Origin: Paralvinella palmiformis
Lineage: Eukaryota > Annelida > Polychaeta > Terebellida > Alvinellidae
Direction of reading: 5' to 3'
Assembly (NCBI GenBank): GCA_025642065.1
Contig: JAODUP010000519.1
Span: forward strand, 491,001-555,000
DNA length: 64,000 nt
The first letter of the stretch is position 1, and the number at the start of each line of letters is the position of its first letter. The translations under genes were made by a program, and so were the position numbers. The notes under the pieces are model-generated. The model ran no database searches. It was not told where the DNA came from and saw only the letters and a program-made list of their open reading frames with translations. Below, piece after piece: positions 39,040 to 51,154 of the stretch.

Positions 39040-40087
39040 GCAATGATGGCTGCCCGTTAGCGTGCGTCTCTGACGTCATCGCACTCTCAACCAGTCAAGT
39101 GGCCGCTTACGACGGCGAGCACGCCACGGACCCCGCCAGGAGGCGTCGCCGGGCCAGCAGGAAGTACGTCACAGTGCTTCTCCCCTCTTTCACTCGTGGT
39201 GTATCTGTCCGTGTGTCTGCGTTTAGATTCATAACGAACGAAGGCGAATGCTCGCGATATTAACTGCCCCAACGGCATCGTTCTAGCCTTCGGGCAGCCC
39301 CGGGCGGATATCACGTGATAACAGCGTACGACTGACGTCATCAGCGACGTAGTTATCGCCGCAGACCACGTGTCTCATACTTCTGGTGACGTTGTGGCAC
39401 CGTCCATCGGGCCACGTTGCCGGAATTCGCCGTGTCGTCCAGTGGGGGCGATCGGATTAAGAACGTACATCGGGAGTGTGATTCCCGCCAAGCTGGATGC
39501 GGGATGAACTCGTAAGGTACACCGGATTGCGCAGATCCAGGAAGTAGAATTTCGCTGTCAGATTTCGCTCTTGTAGGGATTTCTCGGCGGTACGAGTTCT
39601 TCTTCCGGATGCCCCGTTTACGCGGTCAGTGCACGTGGATAAGAAGCCAGGCTGTCGCGCAGCGGGATTCGTTCGGGAATGTGAGCAGACGTTCTGGATA
39701 TCTTAAGCGGGGGGTGTTTTGAACCCGCCCAGCCACGACCGCAAGGTGTCAGGCATTATCAGCCGTCTACAAGGGTGGATCCTCTCGCTTCGGGCACCCA
39801 CAGCCCACCTGCCGGCACTTCCGGCCGTACCGTCGACCAGTCGAGTCGTAGGTCACGGGCACAGGAGGGTCGACGGTCAAGGTCACCGGAAGCGGCGGAG
39901 ATCGAACGTCGCTCGCAGCCGCAGCGGCAGCAAGTACGACTTGGCCGCCGACGTCGACGCTAATGGCGACGCGGACGACGGCGAATCGTCGTCGAGTCGG
40001 GGTCGCGCGAAATGTCAAGGTCGTTCGAGGGGTCAGGGTGAAGGTCGTAGAGAATCGGGATCGTTATATAAGAGTTTGTGCGATAGC
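39040..40087 (+). promoter_or_regulatory. CpG-rich 5' region of the calmodulin-like gene
   Basis: The base composition changes here from AT-rich repeats to a CpG-rich stretch free of microsatellites. It contains two TGACGTCA palindromes (39071-39078 and 39333-39340), a CACGTG at 39312-39317 and a CCACGTG near 39365. These match CRE and E-box consensus sites. No convincing TATA box is placed for a start of transcription; TATATAAG at 40065-40072 is too close to the ATG. The region from 39707 is open in the frame of exon 1 and is rich in Arg, Ser and Gly codons. It could be 5' UTR or an N-terminal extension. Promoter function is inferred from position and composition only. Confidence 0.4.
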
Positions 40088-40157
40088 ATGGTAAAGCTTA
40101 ATATTGACAATATTCCTGTGTTTCAGGATGAAGATCTTAAAGCAGAGCTGCTAGCTG
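40088..40157 (+). CDS. Calmodulin-like protein, coding exon 1 (gene spans 40088-55435)
   Basis: First coding exon of a calmodulin-like calcium sensor. The five exons (70, 144, 152, 94 and 29 nt) join in frame to 162 residues plus stop; calmodulin has about 149. This exon gives residues 1-23 (MVKLNIDNIP...ELLA) and one base of codon 24. It ends at a GTGAGT donor in phase 1. The last residues, ELLA followed by DLKEAF, align with EQIAEFKEAF of calmodulin, which supports the junction. The start is the only in-frame ATG. The frame stays open upstream to a stop at 39704, so an upstream exon could extend the protein. An ATG at 39963 in another frame runs past this start and could reduce translation. 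EF-hand proteins of this kind bind Ca2+ and then hydrophobic target helices in the cytosol. I cannot assign a specific family name beyond calmodulin-like. Confidence 0.72.
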
Positions 40158-40278
40158 GTGAGTATTGTTTCTGATATCTTACTAAACTTGTTTATTAGAG
40201 TTAATAAATATGAATATTTTCGTTCAGTCTTTTTTAGTATATACTCTTATTTATGTTTTGCGCGCACTCTCTCTCTCT

Positions 40279-40317
<39 letters not shown>

Positions 40318-41099
40318 TGTGTGTGCGTGTGTGTGTGTTGGTATATGCGTTACTACAAGATGGGAGAGTTTACCTGCTTGTATACGTACACATATTCATA
40401 CATACTGACTGATGGACAATCTAACACGCACATACACACATGCACGGACAAACACACACCCACATACGCACACACGCACACACGCACACACATACACACA
40501 CATATATCCAAACCGCCGTGCCTTAATGATCCAAACAGCTAACAAAACATCTGAACATCTTTGATCCAGAATATTTTCTGATTCGCCATGACGCCCCATA
40601 CCTCGGTAATTTTATTTTTGAATCATGTTTTATTTCCAATAATCGGCTCGTTGCGGTGCCGGAAGAACATCCTTAGTATAAAGCTGATCCAGATGTGTGT
40701 GACGTCAATATTGGCGATACCTTTATCCGGAATTAACTGTTAAGTGTCAAAATTCTTGTTGATCCAGTTCTTGTCGGCTCACTAATTGGTAACAAATCTA
40801 TTCAGAAGCTACGTATTTCCCGGGTGTCGAATGGCGATGGGTGGGGAAGGGTTGCGGTGGGTGGTTCACGTGTTTTCCCCTTCTATTATGGCCCAATAGA
40901 CGTCACCGAGCGGACTCTAATCTAATGGAATCGGGATTATATCGAGCCAATATTAAGTAAAGTTCATAATGGAATGCCTTCGAGGTAATGGGCTAAAGGG
41001 GACGATGATATGTGCTGTTATTTAGTTAATGGGAGGCTGGTTGAGTGTGTGTGTGTGTGTGTGTGTACGTGTGTGTGCGTGTGCGCGTGTGTGTACTTT

Positions 41100-41470
41100 C
41101 GGTGTTCTGTGAAATTTCAGGTGGTATATGTGCTATGTTTGGTGCTGGTGGTATGTTTGATTTTAGGTTGTATGTTTGTTTGTATGAGGTATGTATGGTG
41201 CGTTGTGAAATGTTTGTTGCTGTGCGATTTGTTTGGTGTGGTATGTGATATAATTGGTGGTATGTTTTATGGTGTGGTGTGCTTGTAAATGCGCCTGCGG
41301 TGTTTTATGGTAGATTTCATATGGTATGGTTTTCGATTGTGGTACATTGTATATGGTATATTGTATATGGTATATTGTATATGAGGTGTTGGGTGTCGTA
41401 TGTTGGCTAGAGTCCGTTGGTATGTTGTGTAGTATATTATATGATAGATATTACGTAGTTTGTTAGAGAT
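41100..41470. repeat. Degenerate GGTATGTTTGGTGT-type satellite
   Basis: Loose repeats of TGGTATGTTTGATTTTAGG, TGGTGTGGTATGTGATATAA and ATATGGTATATTGT over about 370 bases, G/T-rich on the + strand. Confidence 0.7.
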
Positions 41471-41541
41471 AGTTGATGGTTGTGTTATGGAAGCACGGAC
41501 AGTTGCTCACCGGACACTTGCTCGCGAAGCAAATGAAAAGT

Positions 41542-41770
41542 GGACACTTGCTCACCAGTGAATTTGTATAAGAAAAAATAAGTTTGTAATAAAAAAATTA
41601 AATGATTTTTAATTCAGAAATATATTTCCTAGTTTGCTATTACTTATAAAATTATTGGGATGAATATTACCAATTATTAGGGCATTAAACTTCAGCGTGA
41701 TAAATATTACATAATTCTTATAACCAGTGGACCATATCAAATTGTCATCCCCTGTTATATAACTAAATAG

Positions 41771-41821
<51 letters not shown>

Positions 41822-42095
41822 CATCAAAACCAAATAAAACACTTTGGCCTTTTAATCTTACATATAATTCCTGAAACAGCTTGAAAGTTAGTTTAACCCG
41901 CGCTTTAACCCAATTTAGGGGGTTTATCTCAACCCGGGTTAAATCTGGGTTTAACACAGAGGGTGGGGTTAAACCTGCCAACCCTGATTAATAGTTGAAA
42001 TTAATTAATTCTTATTTTAATGATGCTATTTAATTTTATTAATATAATTATGTGCATTTTTTTCTCATTAAAAATTCACTGGTGATCAACTGTCC
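41542..42095. mobile_element. MITE-like element with 24-bp terminal inverted repeats
   Basis: The ends 41542-41565 and 42072-42095 are inverted copies matching at 22 of 24 bases (GGACA-TTG-TCACCAGTGAATTT core). Just outside the left end, at 41497 and 41512, the start motif GGACA(G/C)TTGCTC occurs twice more, so the element may begin at 41497. The inside is AT-rich, holds a (TA)n tract at 41774-41819 and a cluster of TTTAACCC motifs in both orientations at 41887-41976, and has no coding frame. It lies in intron 2 of the calmodulin-like gene... 5' of exon 2, that is, in intron 1 (40158-43600). Confidence 0.7.
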
Positions 42096-42104
42096 TACAC
42101 CAGT

Positions 42105-42560
42105 GTTATGATCGGTATTATGTGATTGGATGGGTGTTGTTGTGCGACCATTTTTTGTACGATGGATGTAATAGGTGGACGAAATACGGTACCGCTTATA
42201 CTAAATGGTACGCCGATATGTGGCGTGATGTACGTTGTGTAGTAAACGGACGTTGTGCGGTATGCTAGTTGTGGTTTGGTGGTTGTGGTGTGGTTGGTGG
42301 TGCGAGCTATGCAACGCGATATGGTGGCTGTAGCGTGTCTTGGCCGGTCCCTGCGCATCGTGTTCTGGATCTAGTTGTGCTACGGTGGATATTTCACGAT
42401 ACGGTCGGGTAAATGTGGGTAAATGTGGTGTGGGGTCGTGTGGTTCGTCGGGCGGTGAATGGCAAGACAGGTAGTTTGTGGCACGGGCGGTGTTATATGA
42501 TGTGGTAGGTTCCGTGCCATGTGGTATGGTAGGTCAGTATCGGTACGACGTTTATTATGC
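42105..42560. repeat. Degenerate G/T-rich satellite
   Basis: Irregular GTGGTTGTGGTGTGGTTGGT-type units continue the style of the 41100 block, on the other side of the 41542-42095 element. The element may have inserted into one original array. Confidence 0.55.
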
Positions 42561-43600
42561 GGTATGGTTGGTGTTTGGTTCGTCTCTGAACTAACACATT
42601 TCAATCGGAAATAAAAAAACATAGCCTCGAACTCAGCACGTAAAGCCGACCTTCCAACCCCCCAACCGCCCAACCTCCCCCATCGCGTCCTCCGAAAACC
42701 CTCATAATTAGAAATCCCGATGTGTTAACTAGGTCAATGTCTGGATCGCAAACATCCATCCTAAACCGTCGAAGCCGTCATAAATTTACAATAAAAACGA
42801 AACACATCCCCAAAATATCTTTTCTGGATCACTGAGCCATGCCACCATAACAACACACCACCTGATTATTGTCGTGGCATTATTGGAGTGTTCAGGGTTT
42901 TTCTTCGCTTAAAAAAAATCTGTTGTCTGATCAACTTTGCAGGATGTGATCCGGGTGGAACACAAACACAGCAAGATCGCGTCATTAAGGAACAGCCCAT
43001 TAATTATTAATATCTTAATATAACATCTTTTTCAAGGAAGATTTCTAATTTAGCGTTTCGAACATGTACGGCATCTTGCGACAGCCAAGCGAACTACACT
43101 TGCGTGCCACAATTGGCATTTTGGTTCGGACAACTGGTCTGTAAACGAAAGGGGTGGGGGGGGGGCAGGGATGGCTAAAACAGAGATCTCTCAAGATACC
43201 TTTCGCGATATAAATACTTTTCAGATGGTAATCAATCAGGCTTTTGGCAAAAAATGGCTAAAATTAACAAAAAGGTATTGTAAAATCGAACATTTAGGGA
43301 GAGAAAACAAAACAGTTCTGTTTGCGTAATATATGCCAACCTTCAGCGGTGTTATTCTACGGGCCAGTGTTTCATTGTATTTACAGCTAGATAAACTCTG
43401 GTTTTGCGAGTAAATCTCTTTAAATTTTTAATCCCAGGATATTCGGAGCATTTAAATATCTGTTTATGTTCGGTTTCCAATGGTCGGGCCATTTAAAAAC
43501 GATGATTATTTATTCGGGTGCAGCGATTGCTTCAGACCAATGAATCATTATCTCGACACGTCTCTATGGCGTTCTGTTGTTGTTATGTTTTCTTCTTCAG

Positions 43601-43744
43601 ATCTTAAAGAAGCATTTTCTGTTTACGATCGTAATGGTGACGGCGTCATCAGTGCCAAGGAGCTAACTAAAGTCATGAGATCCATGGGACTGAACCCTAC
43701 AGAAAGCGATATTATGGAAATAATGGTCGAACTGGATATTGATG
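43601..43744 (+). CDS. Calmodulin-like protein, exon 2 (EF-hand 1 and start of EF-hand 2)
   Basis: The exon follows a pyrimidine tract and CAG and ends at GTAAGT, phase 1 at both ends. It encodes residues 24-71 plus one base. EF loop 1 is D33-E44 (DRNGDGVISAKE), with ligands at positions 1, 3, 5, 7, 9 and 12 all canonical. It is followed by LTKVMRSMGLNPTE, very close to calmodulin's LGTVMRSLGQNPTE. The exon stops inside EF loop 2 after D-I-D. The 3443-bp intron before it and the 9499-bp intron after it are rich in microsatellites and SINEs. Membership of the calmodulin group is near certain from this exon alone. Confidence 0.93.
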
Positions 43745-43768
43745 GTAAGTAGGAAATGCGCTATCTTA

Positions 43769-43806
<38 letters not shown>

Positions 43807-43848
43807 CCGATTACTGACAGATATGTTGTGTTTTTCTTCTTCTAAAGT

Positions 43849-43946
43849 TGTGTTTTATGACCGCGTTTGTGCCACGGTAGGCTAAATGGGCCACACATAA
43901 TGAGGCGAGTTGATAGATGAAACAACCTTCAAATGTGACAACAGAG
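43849..43946 (-). mobile_element. SINE-A fragment
   Basis: Reverse-strand remnant with GTTTTATGACCGCGTTTGTG, GGTAGGCTAAATGGGCC and GATGAAACAACCTTCAAATG. It has internal deletions and lacks the tRNA head. It lies 105 bases after the exon 2 donor of the calmodulin-like gene. Confidence 0.7.
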
Positions 43947-43951
43947 GCCAT

Positions 43952-43997
<46 letters not shown>

Positions 43998-44680
43998 TGG
44001 GGTGCTATCTCCTATAGCAGGCTACGTAATGGGCCCATAGCATACTGTGGGTGGCAACACGGGAATTATTGCGATTATCCATCGAGAATACTCTGCGGTA
44101 GATGCTCGTCCGTCATCGGCCTATGTAAACGTCTTCGTTTTTCACCGACTTCGCCATTTGTAATTGCCTTTGTTTACCTTCACCAACGTCGTGGCCTGTT
44201 ACACACAGCGACCGATAGAGGCGCCACCGAAGCTTACGATGCTGATCACCGTGGGGGTTGGCCTTTCCGTGTTGAAAGGGGATCTTTGGTTTAGTTTGGG
44301 CGTCTGGTCTGGCCAGGAGTCTGTCGCTGAGGGGGGGGGGAAATGATACGATCGGGCCGAAGTCATTTGGTGGTGAACGAAATAGCCCGCACGCGCAGGC
44401 AATACGGGGATTCGATCTTATTGCAATTCTGCGTACTGATGGCTGGGCAGTGAGTAACTGAGTGATCGAATGAGTGAGTTAGACTATAATAATTTAAAAA
44501 ATAATACAAATTTAATAACGGGCATAAACCATCCAAAGGCGCCTCATAGTGAAAGTACATAAAAAAATATTATCTAGGTAAGTTATAGGTATATAAATAT
44601 AGCGTTATAGGGATATTTAATTTGTCAATTAAAGCAGCAAAAAACAATCAGCATAAAATACATCATCTGTTGATATATTT

Positions 44681-44771
44681 TGCAGTTAATCTGTGTAATC
44701 AGGTAATATGTTTAGCAATAAACCTAATACCTGAAAATATACATATTACCTGATCATACAGATTAATTGCA
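44681..44771. mobile_element. Foldback element, second member
   Basis: Arms 44681-44711 and 44741-44771 are inverted copies with 28 of 31 matches and a 29-nt loop. The arm sequence is nearly that of the outer arm at 3292. It lies in intron 2 of the calmodulin-like gene and is followed by a TATGTTTTGG minisatellite. Confidence 0.65.
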
Positions 44772-44789
44772 TATTTGATCAGATACTTG

Positions 44790-44935
44790 TATGTTTTGGT
44801 GTGTTTCAATATGTTATGATATGTTTTGGTATGTTTTGGTATATTTTTGGTATGTTTTGGTATGTGTTGATATGTTTTGGTATGTGTTGGCATGTTTTGG
44901 TATGTATTGGTATGTTTTGGTATGTGCCAAAGTCT
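44790..44935. repeat. TATGTTTTGG minisatellite, about 13 units
   Basis: 10-11 bp units (TATGTTTTGG, TATGTGTTGA, TATATTTTTGG) repeat in tandem directly after the foldback element at 44681. Confidence 0.9.
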
Positions 44936-45169
44936 AATAGTGTCTCCATCTCTATCGTTAAACTCCATCTACGGAATCGATGTGGCTGTATCTATGTGTG
45001 TGCGTGTATATATGTGTGTGTGCGTATAGGTGTGTGTCTACACACATTTATACGCGTGCACGTGCTCGCATATCTCTGCTTAGTATTATCTACAATCGTT
45101 TATTAATCTGTGAAAATAAGAGGCAATTGGAGAGAGAGACAGATTCTTTAATTTCGCCCCCATACGGTT

Positions 45170-46530
45170 ATCATTGTAAGCTTGCCGTCCGCCATCTTGT
45201 TTCCTATTTCACCCGGTTTTCTCAATATGGCTGACGAGGAGAAAAATTGGACCACGGACCTAGACTAGGCCGGCTTATACCGTGATTGGCTGACGTCAGC
45301 ATTCTAGGAATCTGTTCTAAATTTATACGAAAATCACCTGTTCCATTTCCGGTCGGCGGCTGCCAGGTGGAGCCACCTAACACCGCGATGGTCACGTGAC
45401 GGGCACCCGTTGGTTGGGTCAAGGCGAGAAGCTTTTCATCGTTAACCCCTGGCGCCATCTATCGTCTGGTTTTGACGAGCCTCTCCAGGATGCTCCTGAC
45501 ACCTGGTAGCAGCCCACCATAGACCCTGGCAACCACCTGTGGCCTAGTACAGACTGTGGCTTCCACCTGGACCTAGCCACCTAGCGGTAGAACCTAATAT
45601 TAAAATACCCACCTGTATTGTCTAGTCTGTATCCGTCACGCACTGAGATGCCAGACATTTACCCAGTCCATAAAAATGACAGACCCGACGTAGCTCAGCC
45701 TTGACCCACAACTCGTGTACGGATAAACTATAGCCACCGTAGACCTAGAGAATCCATGTGGTCTATTTTACGCCTAATCTGCACCTATCCCCTACAGTTG
45801 TTTCCCTTAAGGTAAGCCTATGATCCAAATAAAACGCTCACCTACCTCAAACCTCACCCATTTCTTAAACGTTACGATTCCCAAGAACCGGATACTCTCA
45901 GTCTCAATACCCAGGAAAAGGGGTGCCTTTTCATTAGTCACGTGGCTCACTGGTCGTGCCTACGTCATCTTTGACATCGTCGTCAAATAGCCGGTTGAGT
46001 AACCATTCATCACGAGCGGACGTATGCGGAGCGGAAATCTCCGGAAAAGGCCGAGTAACGAGCCGATAAATTACTGGAGACGTCCGCCATTAATCACATG
46101 TCTAATGGCGTAATAAACACGTGAAGGCCATTTGACAGGTAAATATAATCTGGTCTCGGCTTACATCTGCATCAGTCGCCCTGTGGGTGGCTCTGGTTCG
46201 GTCTTTTTTCATTACTAGCATCTATTTAAAGAAATCCGCTTTAAATATAGACATAAGCGTGCGCTTACACAAAACAGCATCTTTTATACGTCCACATGGA
46301 CCGCGAACGCATTGTTTACGTCTGACGCCAGATAAAAGTGACGTCACAGACGTATATGCGAGTCGTAATCTCCACGGCCGAATCGTATTTCAAGAGCGAA
46401 AGACATCGCGTGGCCTTATTTCTGGATAAATAAGTTCAGTCTTGCCATCTCCTCCCGGTATCAGAATTACATCTCGGCTGAATAAAACCAGTCACGTGAT
46501 GTAAATCTTCGAGCCGATTGGTCTGCGGTC
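45170..46530. other. GC-richer part of intron 2 of the calmodulin-like gene
   Basis: 45470-45860 has irregular ACCTG/CCTAG-type phrases (CACCTGTGGCCTAGTACAGA, CCACCTGGACCTAGCCACC) like other degenerate minisatellites here. The rest has CACGTGAC and TGACGTCA sites and no coding content. Confidence 0.35.
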
Positions 46531-46906
46531 CCGTTATGACCTATTTCTGTAAACTTTCGTTGGTGGGTGGGTGTGTTTAGAAGACGGAGTTTGAGCTGGT
46601 TATTCTTTTCCGGCGGAGAAATATTTGTTATGGTATCATATCTGCCATTAGTGGGCCATTCGCTGTAGACGCTGGTGGTAGTTAATTAAAACAATGCCAC
46701 CGTTATGTATACTACTAACACTACTACTACTACTACTACTCTAAGTAGTAGTAGTAGTAGTAGTAGTCCTCATAATAGTAGTATTAATCTTCTCGGTGTT
46801 GTTTTTGTTCTTGTGCAAATACCATATAATTGTACATTTTTATTTTGGCCACACTACTACTACTATTGGTGCTAATACTAATTGTATACTACTACTACTA
46901 CTATTA

Positions 46907-46984
46907 CTTAAGCGCCTTAGAGTAACATTCTTACAGGTTATATAGAGCGCTATATAAATTTTGTATATTATTATTATTATTACT
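46907..46984 (+). mobile_element. LINE 3' tail fragment
   Basis: AAGCGCCTTAGAGTAAC followed by TATAGAGCGCTATATAAA and a (TTA)n tract. This layout is common at the 3' ends of CR1/L2-like elements, and the first motif echoes the tails of the two other LINE copies here. No coding part is left. Confidence 0.5.
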
Positions 46985-47539
46985 CCTACTCCTACTATTG
47001 TTGTTATTGACTAGTACAAGGTGGTACTGACATCTGGTATATGGTGGTATTAGTGTATGGTATTTGGTGAAATGGTCTGGCATTATTCATTAGTATGGAT
47101 GATAGCACGACAGTAATCGACATCACAGCCGTCTTTTAATCAAGATTCGGTGAAGACGAAGCATTCTATATTTCACAGCTAGACACACTACCACCATCGT
47201 CTGCTTATCTCGTCGGTTTATATCGTCTGCTTTGATCGTCTGCTTATCTCGCCTGCTCATATCGTCCGCGTATCCATATACCAAAATGGCGTGCTCAAAC
47301 CTGCCACTGAACAAACGCCGTCTTATAGCGCCACAAACCACTTGAATATGTAACATTATATGTAATTTTCCTCATAACAACGGGATACGATGATTATCAA
47401 ACCAATTGTCCAGGATCAGCCGATATCCTACGTTATCCAGTTATATATGAGTTAATAAAGACGACCCACCAACAAATATACAACTAAGGGACTGCTAAGA
47501 AGAAAATATTATTAATGTATTCATAAATACTGCGAGATG

Positions 47540-47579
<40 letters not shown>

Positions 47580-48192
47580 AAATCTATCAGCCGTTAATTC
47601 TTATTCTTTTCTGCAATTCTATTCCCTACTTCTTGTGTCAACGATTATGGGATTTCTGATCAAGTAAATCGTTGTTGTTATTGTTATAATATTATTATCA
47701 TTATTATTGTGTTAATGTTCTGCTCGCCTTTTATAAGTGGCTGGTAGCTTTTGGTACGCCGGATCATCAAATTTCCAACAAATAACGTTAAAATATTAGG
47801 ACGAGATATTAGACAAGGATAGAGCCAGATGATGACCTGACTCCGTAATGTGCCAATCATTCCATCTCGCTGACAGATTGATCGTTATACGCCGATGTGA
47901 CGTAGGCTCAATTTATAACGAACACCGGCTTTGATTGATAGCGGATAACTCGGTAGAGATATCGTCCGGCCCACTCCTCCAGGCCGGCCGCCGCGAAATG
48001 AATTGTCAGACGTTCGAGCCGCAGACGGAAGGTGGCGCGTTGTCCGGCAGTGCGGTCACGTGACGTGATATAATTGGGTTATGGGTCGGCTAGAATTTTT
48101 GATGGATGGATTAGTTTTGTTATGGCCTATACCGTGAAGTTAGCTGTTTCGGGTATTTAAAAAAAATGTAGTCATTCAGGCGATAACACACA

Positions 48193-48223
<31 letters not shown>

Positions 48224-49068
48224 AGAGAGAGAGAGACAGACAGACAGAAAGATAGAACACACATAATTATGGGCATATACTTCAGGAGAATACACTGGCG
48301 CGCATATAAACATAGTAATTAAGAAATATTCGTTAACGATCTGGTACTTCGACACATATCATTCGCAGAGAGCGCAGTGTTTCGGCGTAACGAAATAAAA
48401 TGAAATCATCGCGTACCCATGAACATATAAAATTAGATGTAAGCATCATTTAGCAATATTAAGTCGCCATGATATTACGGTAATAATAATTTGTCAACAG
48501 CGACAACTATTGCGGCGTTATTATTACGTTATCGATCACGATACTATCACTGAGATAACATCGCCCAATAACAGCCGTTATTTATATTGCGGTAATCAGA
48601 CAAAACGCCCTGACCTAATTAACCCCCGACCCGGCCTGATTGGCCTCGACTGGTTTGTGGTTCGGAACGTTGAAAGTGTCACGTTTGCCCATTCTTTCCG
48701 TGTCCATTTGGGAACAAGGTTGCCTGGATGAAAGACAGATATCCCTAAACCCATTTGATGATAGGATCTGGCTGATGTTTTGTTATTAGTGGTGTGTGTC
48801 TGCGTGTGTGTGTGTGTGTGTGTCTGCGTGCGTGTGTTCTATTAAAAGGCATCGCAATTACAGCACTGCCCGTATTAAGAACATTTCCCAAGTCTGCTAC
48901 GTCCTTGAATCAAAATGGTCGTTTAAAGCACTTCTTAACATTGTTAACCAAATAGAGATGATGTATTGAAGGGGTGGCTTTTAATTATCTTAGGCAGAGG
49001 GTTTTCTCTTAAAACGGATAACAAGTTTTCTCCCTTGGACAATAACAATAATTTACCTGAGTAGACGA

Positions 49069-49160
49069 GTCAGTGTATCAGTCAGTCAGTCTATCAGTCA
49101 GTCAGTCAGTCAGTCAGTCAGTCAATACTTCACGCAGTCAGTCAGTCAATCAGTCAATAA
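49069..49160. repeat. (AGTC)n
   Basis: CAGT/AGTC tetranucleotide repeats with a short interruption, just before the LINE 3' end. Confidence 0.95.
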
Positions 49161-49172
49161 GGTCTTTATTTA

Positions 49173-49440
49173 GTAGCCCGCACTTTGTGAAATAGGTTGC
49201 CGGCAGATATTAGAAATGCGTCGTCTCTTGAAAATTCTAAATCTCTTCTCAAAACACACCTGTTCAATGTCGCTTTCACAGATAAATTATAATTATCTTT
49301 TAAATATCTTTTAGGTTTAATAATGGACATATTATTTGGGATATTATTATATTACATATTTTTGGTACAGTGCCTTTGGTTAGATCCTACTAGTAAAAGG
49401 CGCTTTATTAAATATACATTATTATTATTATTATTATTAA
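49173..49440 (+). mobile_element. CR1/L2-like LINE, 3' end only
   Basis: The frame reads NRLPADIRNASSLEN then SKSLLKTHLFNVAF and a stop: the C-terminus of the same RT family as 58745-60022, with the Trp codon before NRLP changed to TGA. About 110 bases of 3' UTR follow, ending AAAAGGCGCTTTATTAAATA and (ATT)n. It is a strongly 5'-truncated copy on the opposite strand, inside intron 2 of the calmodulin-like gene. Confidence 0.85.
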
Positions 49441-49696
49441 TGAGTTCATCAGGACGAATCGTTTGTTTGTTTTGGTCGATGAAACAGCCATCAGAGGCAT
49501 TTGACGTTGGCATTCAAACCCGGAACCCGGAATTCTGCGGCGCACTACACTCCGAATTCCACCACAGGAATGTTTCAGTGATTGTTAATTCTCGATCTGT
49601 AAATTCGTTGCGACAACGCTATTTGCTGATATATTAATTTAATGTCTAGAAGTTCACAACTCTAAATGGGCCTTTGGTGTCGAGGTGTTGTTAATA

Positions 49697-49840
49697 CCTC
49701 ACTCACTCACTCACTCACTCACTCACTCACTCACTCACTCACTCACTCACTCACTCACTCACTCACTCACTCACTCACTCACTCACTCACTCACCCACTC
49801 ACTCACTCACTCACTCACTCACTCACTCACTCACTCACTC
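49697..49840. repeat. (CTCA)n microsatellite
   Basis: The same motif as at 14032, with one CTCACCCA interruption near 49793. It lies in intron 2 of the calmodulin-like gene. A short CA tract follows at 49859-49898. Confidence 0.97.
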
Positions 49841-49873
49841 CACTAATGAACACCCCCCCACACACACAAACAA

Positions 49874-49908
<35 letters not shown>

Positions 49909-51111
49909 ATTAAAAATAGCCTGTCTGTGTGTGTTTGTCTGTCTTGTTCTCAACCTATCTGTAGCCGTCTCGTATGACGTTGTCTGTGGTCTCTATATCT
50001 GTGTCTGTAAGCCCTTCCTTTTCCGTGTATTTACGCCCAGTTAACATCCAACTACAAGCACCGTGGGCCTGTATACAACTGGCATAATGTCAAACCTCAT
50101 CTGAGCCGGTCTCTCAGTTTGTGAACCATTTTGGCCAAACACCATGTTCAGCAAACTGCCTAAGGCGATTTCCCACAAGCTGACGTCACCAATTCCCCAA
50201 TTTCGCAAAGCAGACGATTATCATAACCGACATGCGGCGCGGCCGTCTCCCTGTCAGCCATCTTGATCACGTGTTCTGCTTTTTCGAACGTAATTGGCCA
50301 ATTCGTGACCTCGTTAGCGTTATTCGCCGTACGAACGGCGGGAAATCTAGGTTAAGTTAACCGAATTTTGTTGTTTGGGGGTAGGTCTGGGTGGTTGGAG
50401 TTATTGTTTTAATGCCCGGTGTCTTGTTTCTCTAAGAATGTCGTTCACGTTGCGGAATGTTCGTAATTATTTTGCCTCGCTTACGGGTCCATCCGCCATT
50501 GTTGCTCTACAGTGGGGTGTCTGTCTGAAAAATATAGGAACTCATTTCGAACCCGTTGGCTTGCAAGTGATATAATAATAATGATAATAATGATTTTGAT
50601 AATAATGATAATAATAATAATAATAATAATGTCGATTTTAATAACGGATTATTCCGGATAATTCATAAATTTTGGCCTGGTCGATTTAAGTCTATATACG
50701 CCTGTTCTGGATCAGCCGTGAACATGGTTTTCTAAGCATCAGATTGAGGAGTGAGTGAGTGGGTAAGTGAGTGGGTGAGTGAATGTTTTGTTCAGCCTCG
50801 ACGCTAGTCATAACTGGGACATAGTAGCGAGGTGCAACTCGCTAAGGTGACATCCCATAAATTAAGCTTAATTATGACGTCATAGCTTCTGGGATGGTCG
50901 TTTTCGTGTTGTTGGGTATCCGATGAAGTCGTAGACGATAATAGATTTTCCGATCTGTTATCTAAGGTTTGTTAAGCCCTGAACCACACGATTACTCGTA
51001 AACAGACTCTGTGTGTTATGGTTATAAATACAACATTGCGGTCCCTAACAATACATTGATGACGTGCAAAGCTTTAATATTTTTCTGGGGGGTTTACCAC
51101 TGTTCATGTTG

Positions 51112-51154
<43 letters not shown>

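Noticed and set aside
40065..40072. TATATAAG as TATA box of the calmodulin-like gene
   Set aside because: A start site 25-30 bases downstream would fall after the ATG at 40088.
41887..41976. Interstitial telomere repeat
   Set aside because: The motif is TTTAACCC in mixed orientation, not tandem TTAGGG.
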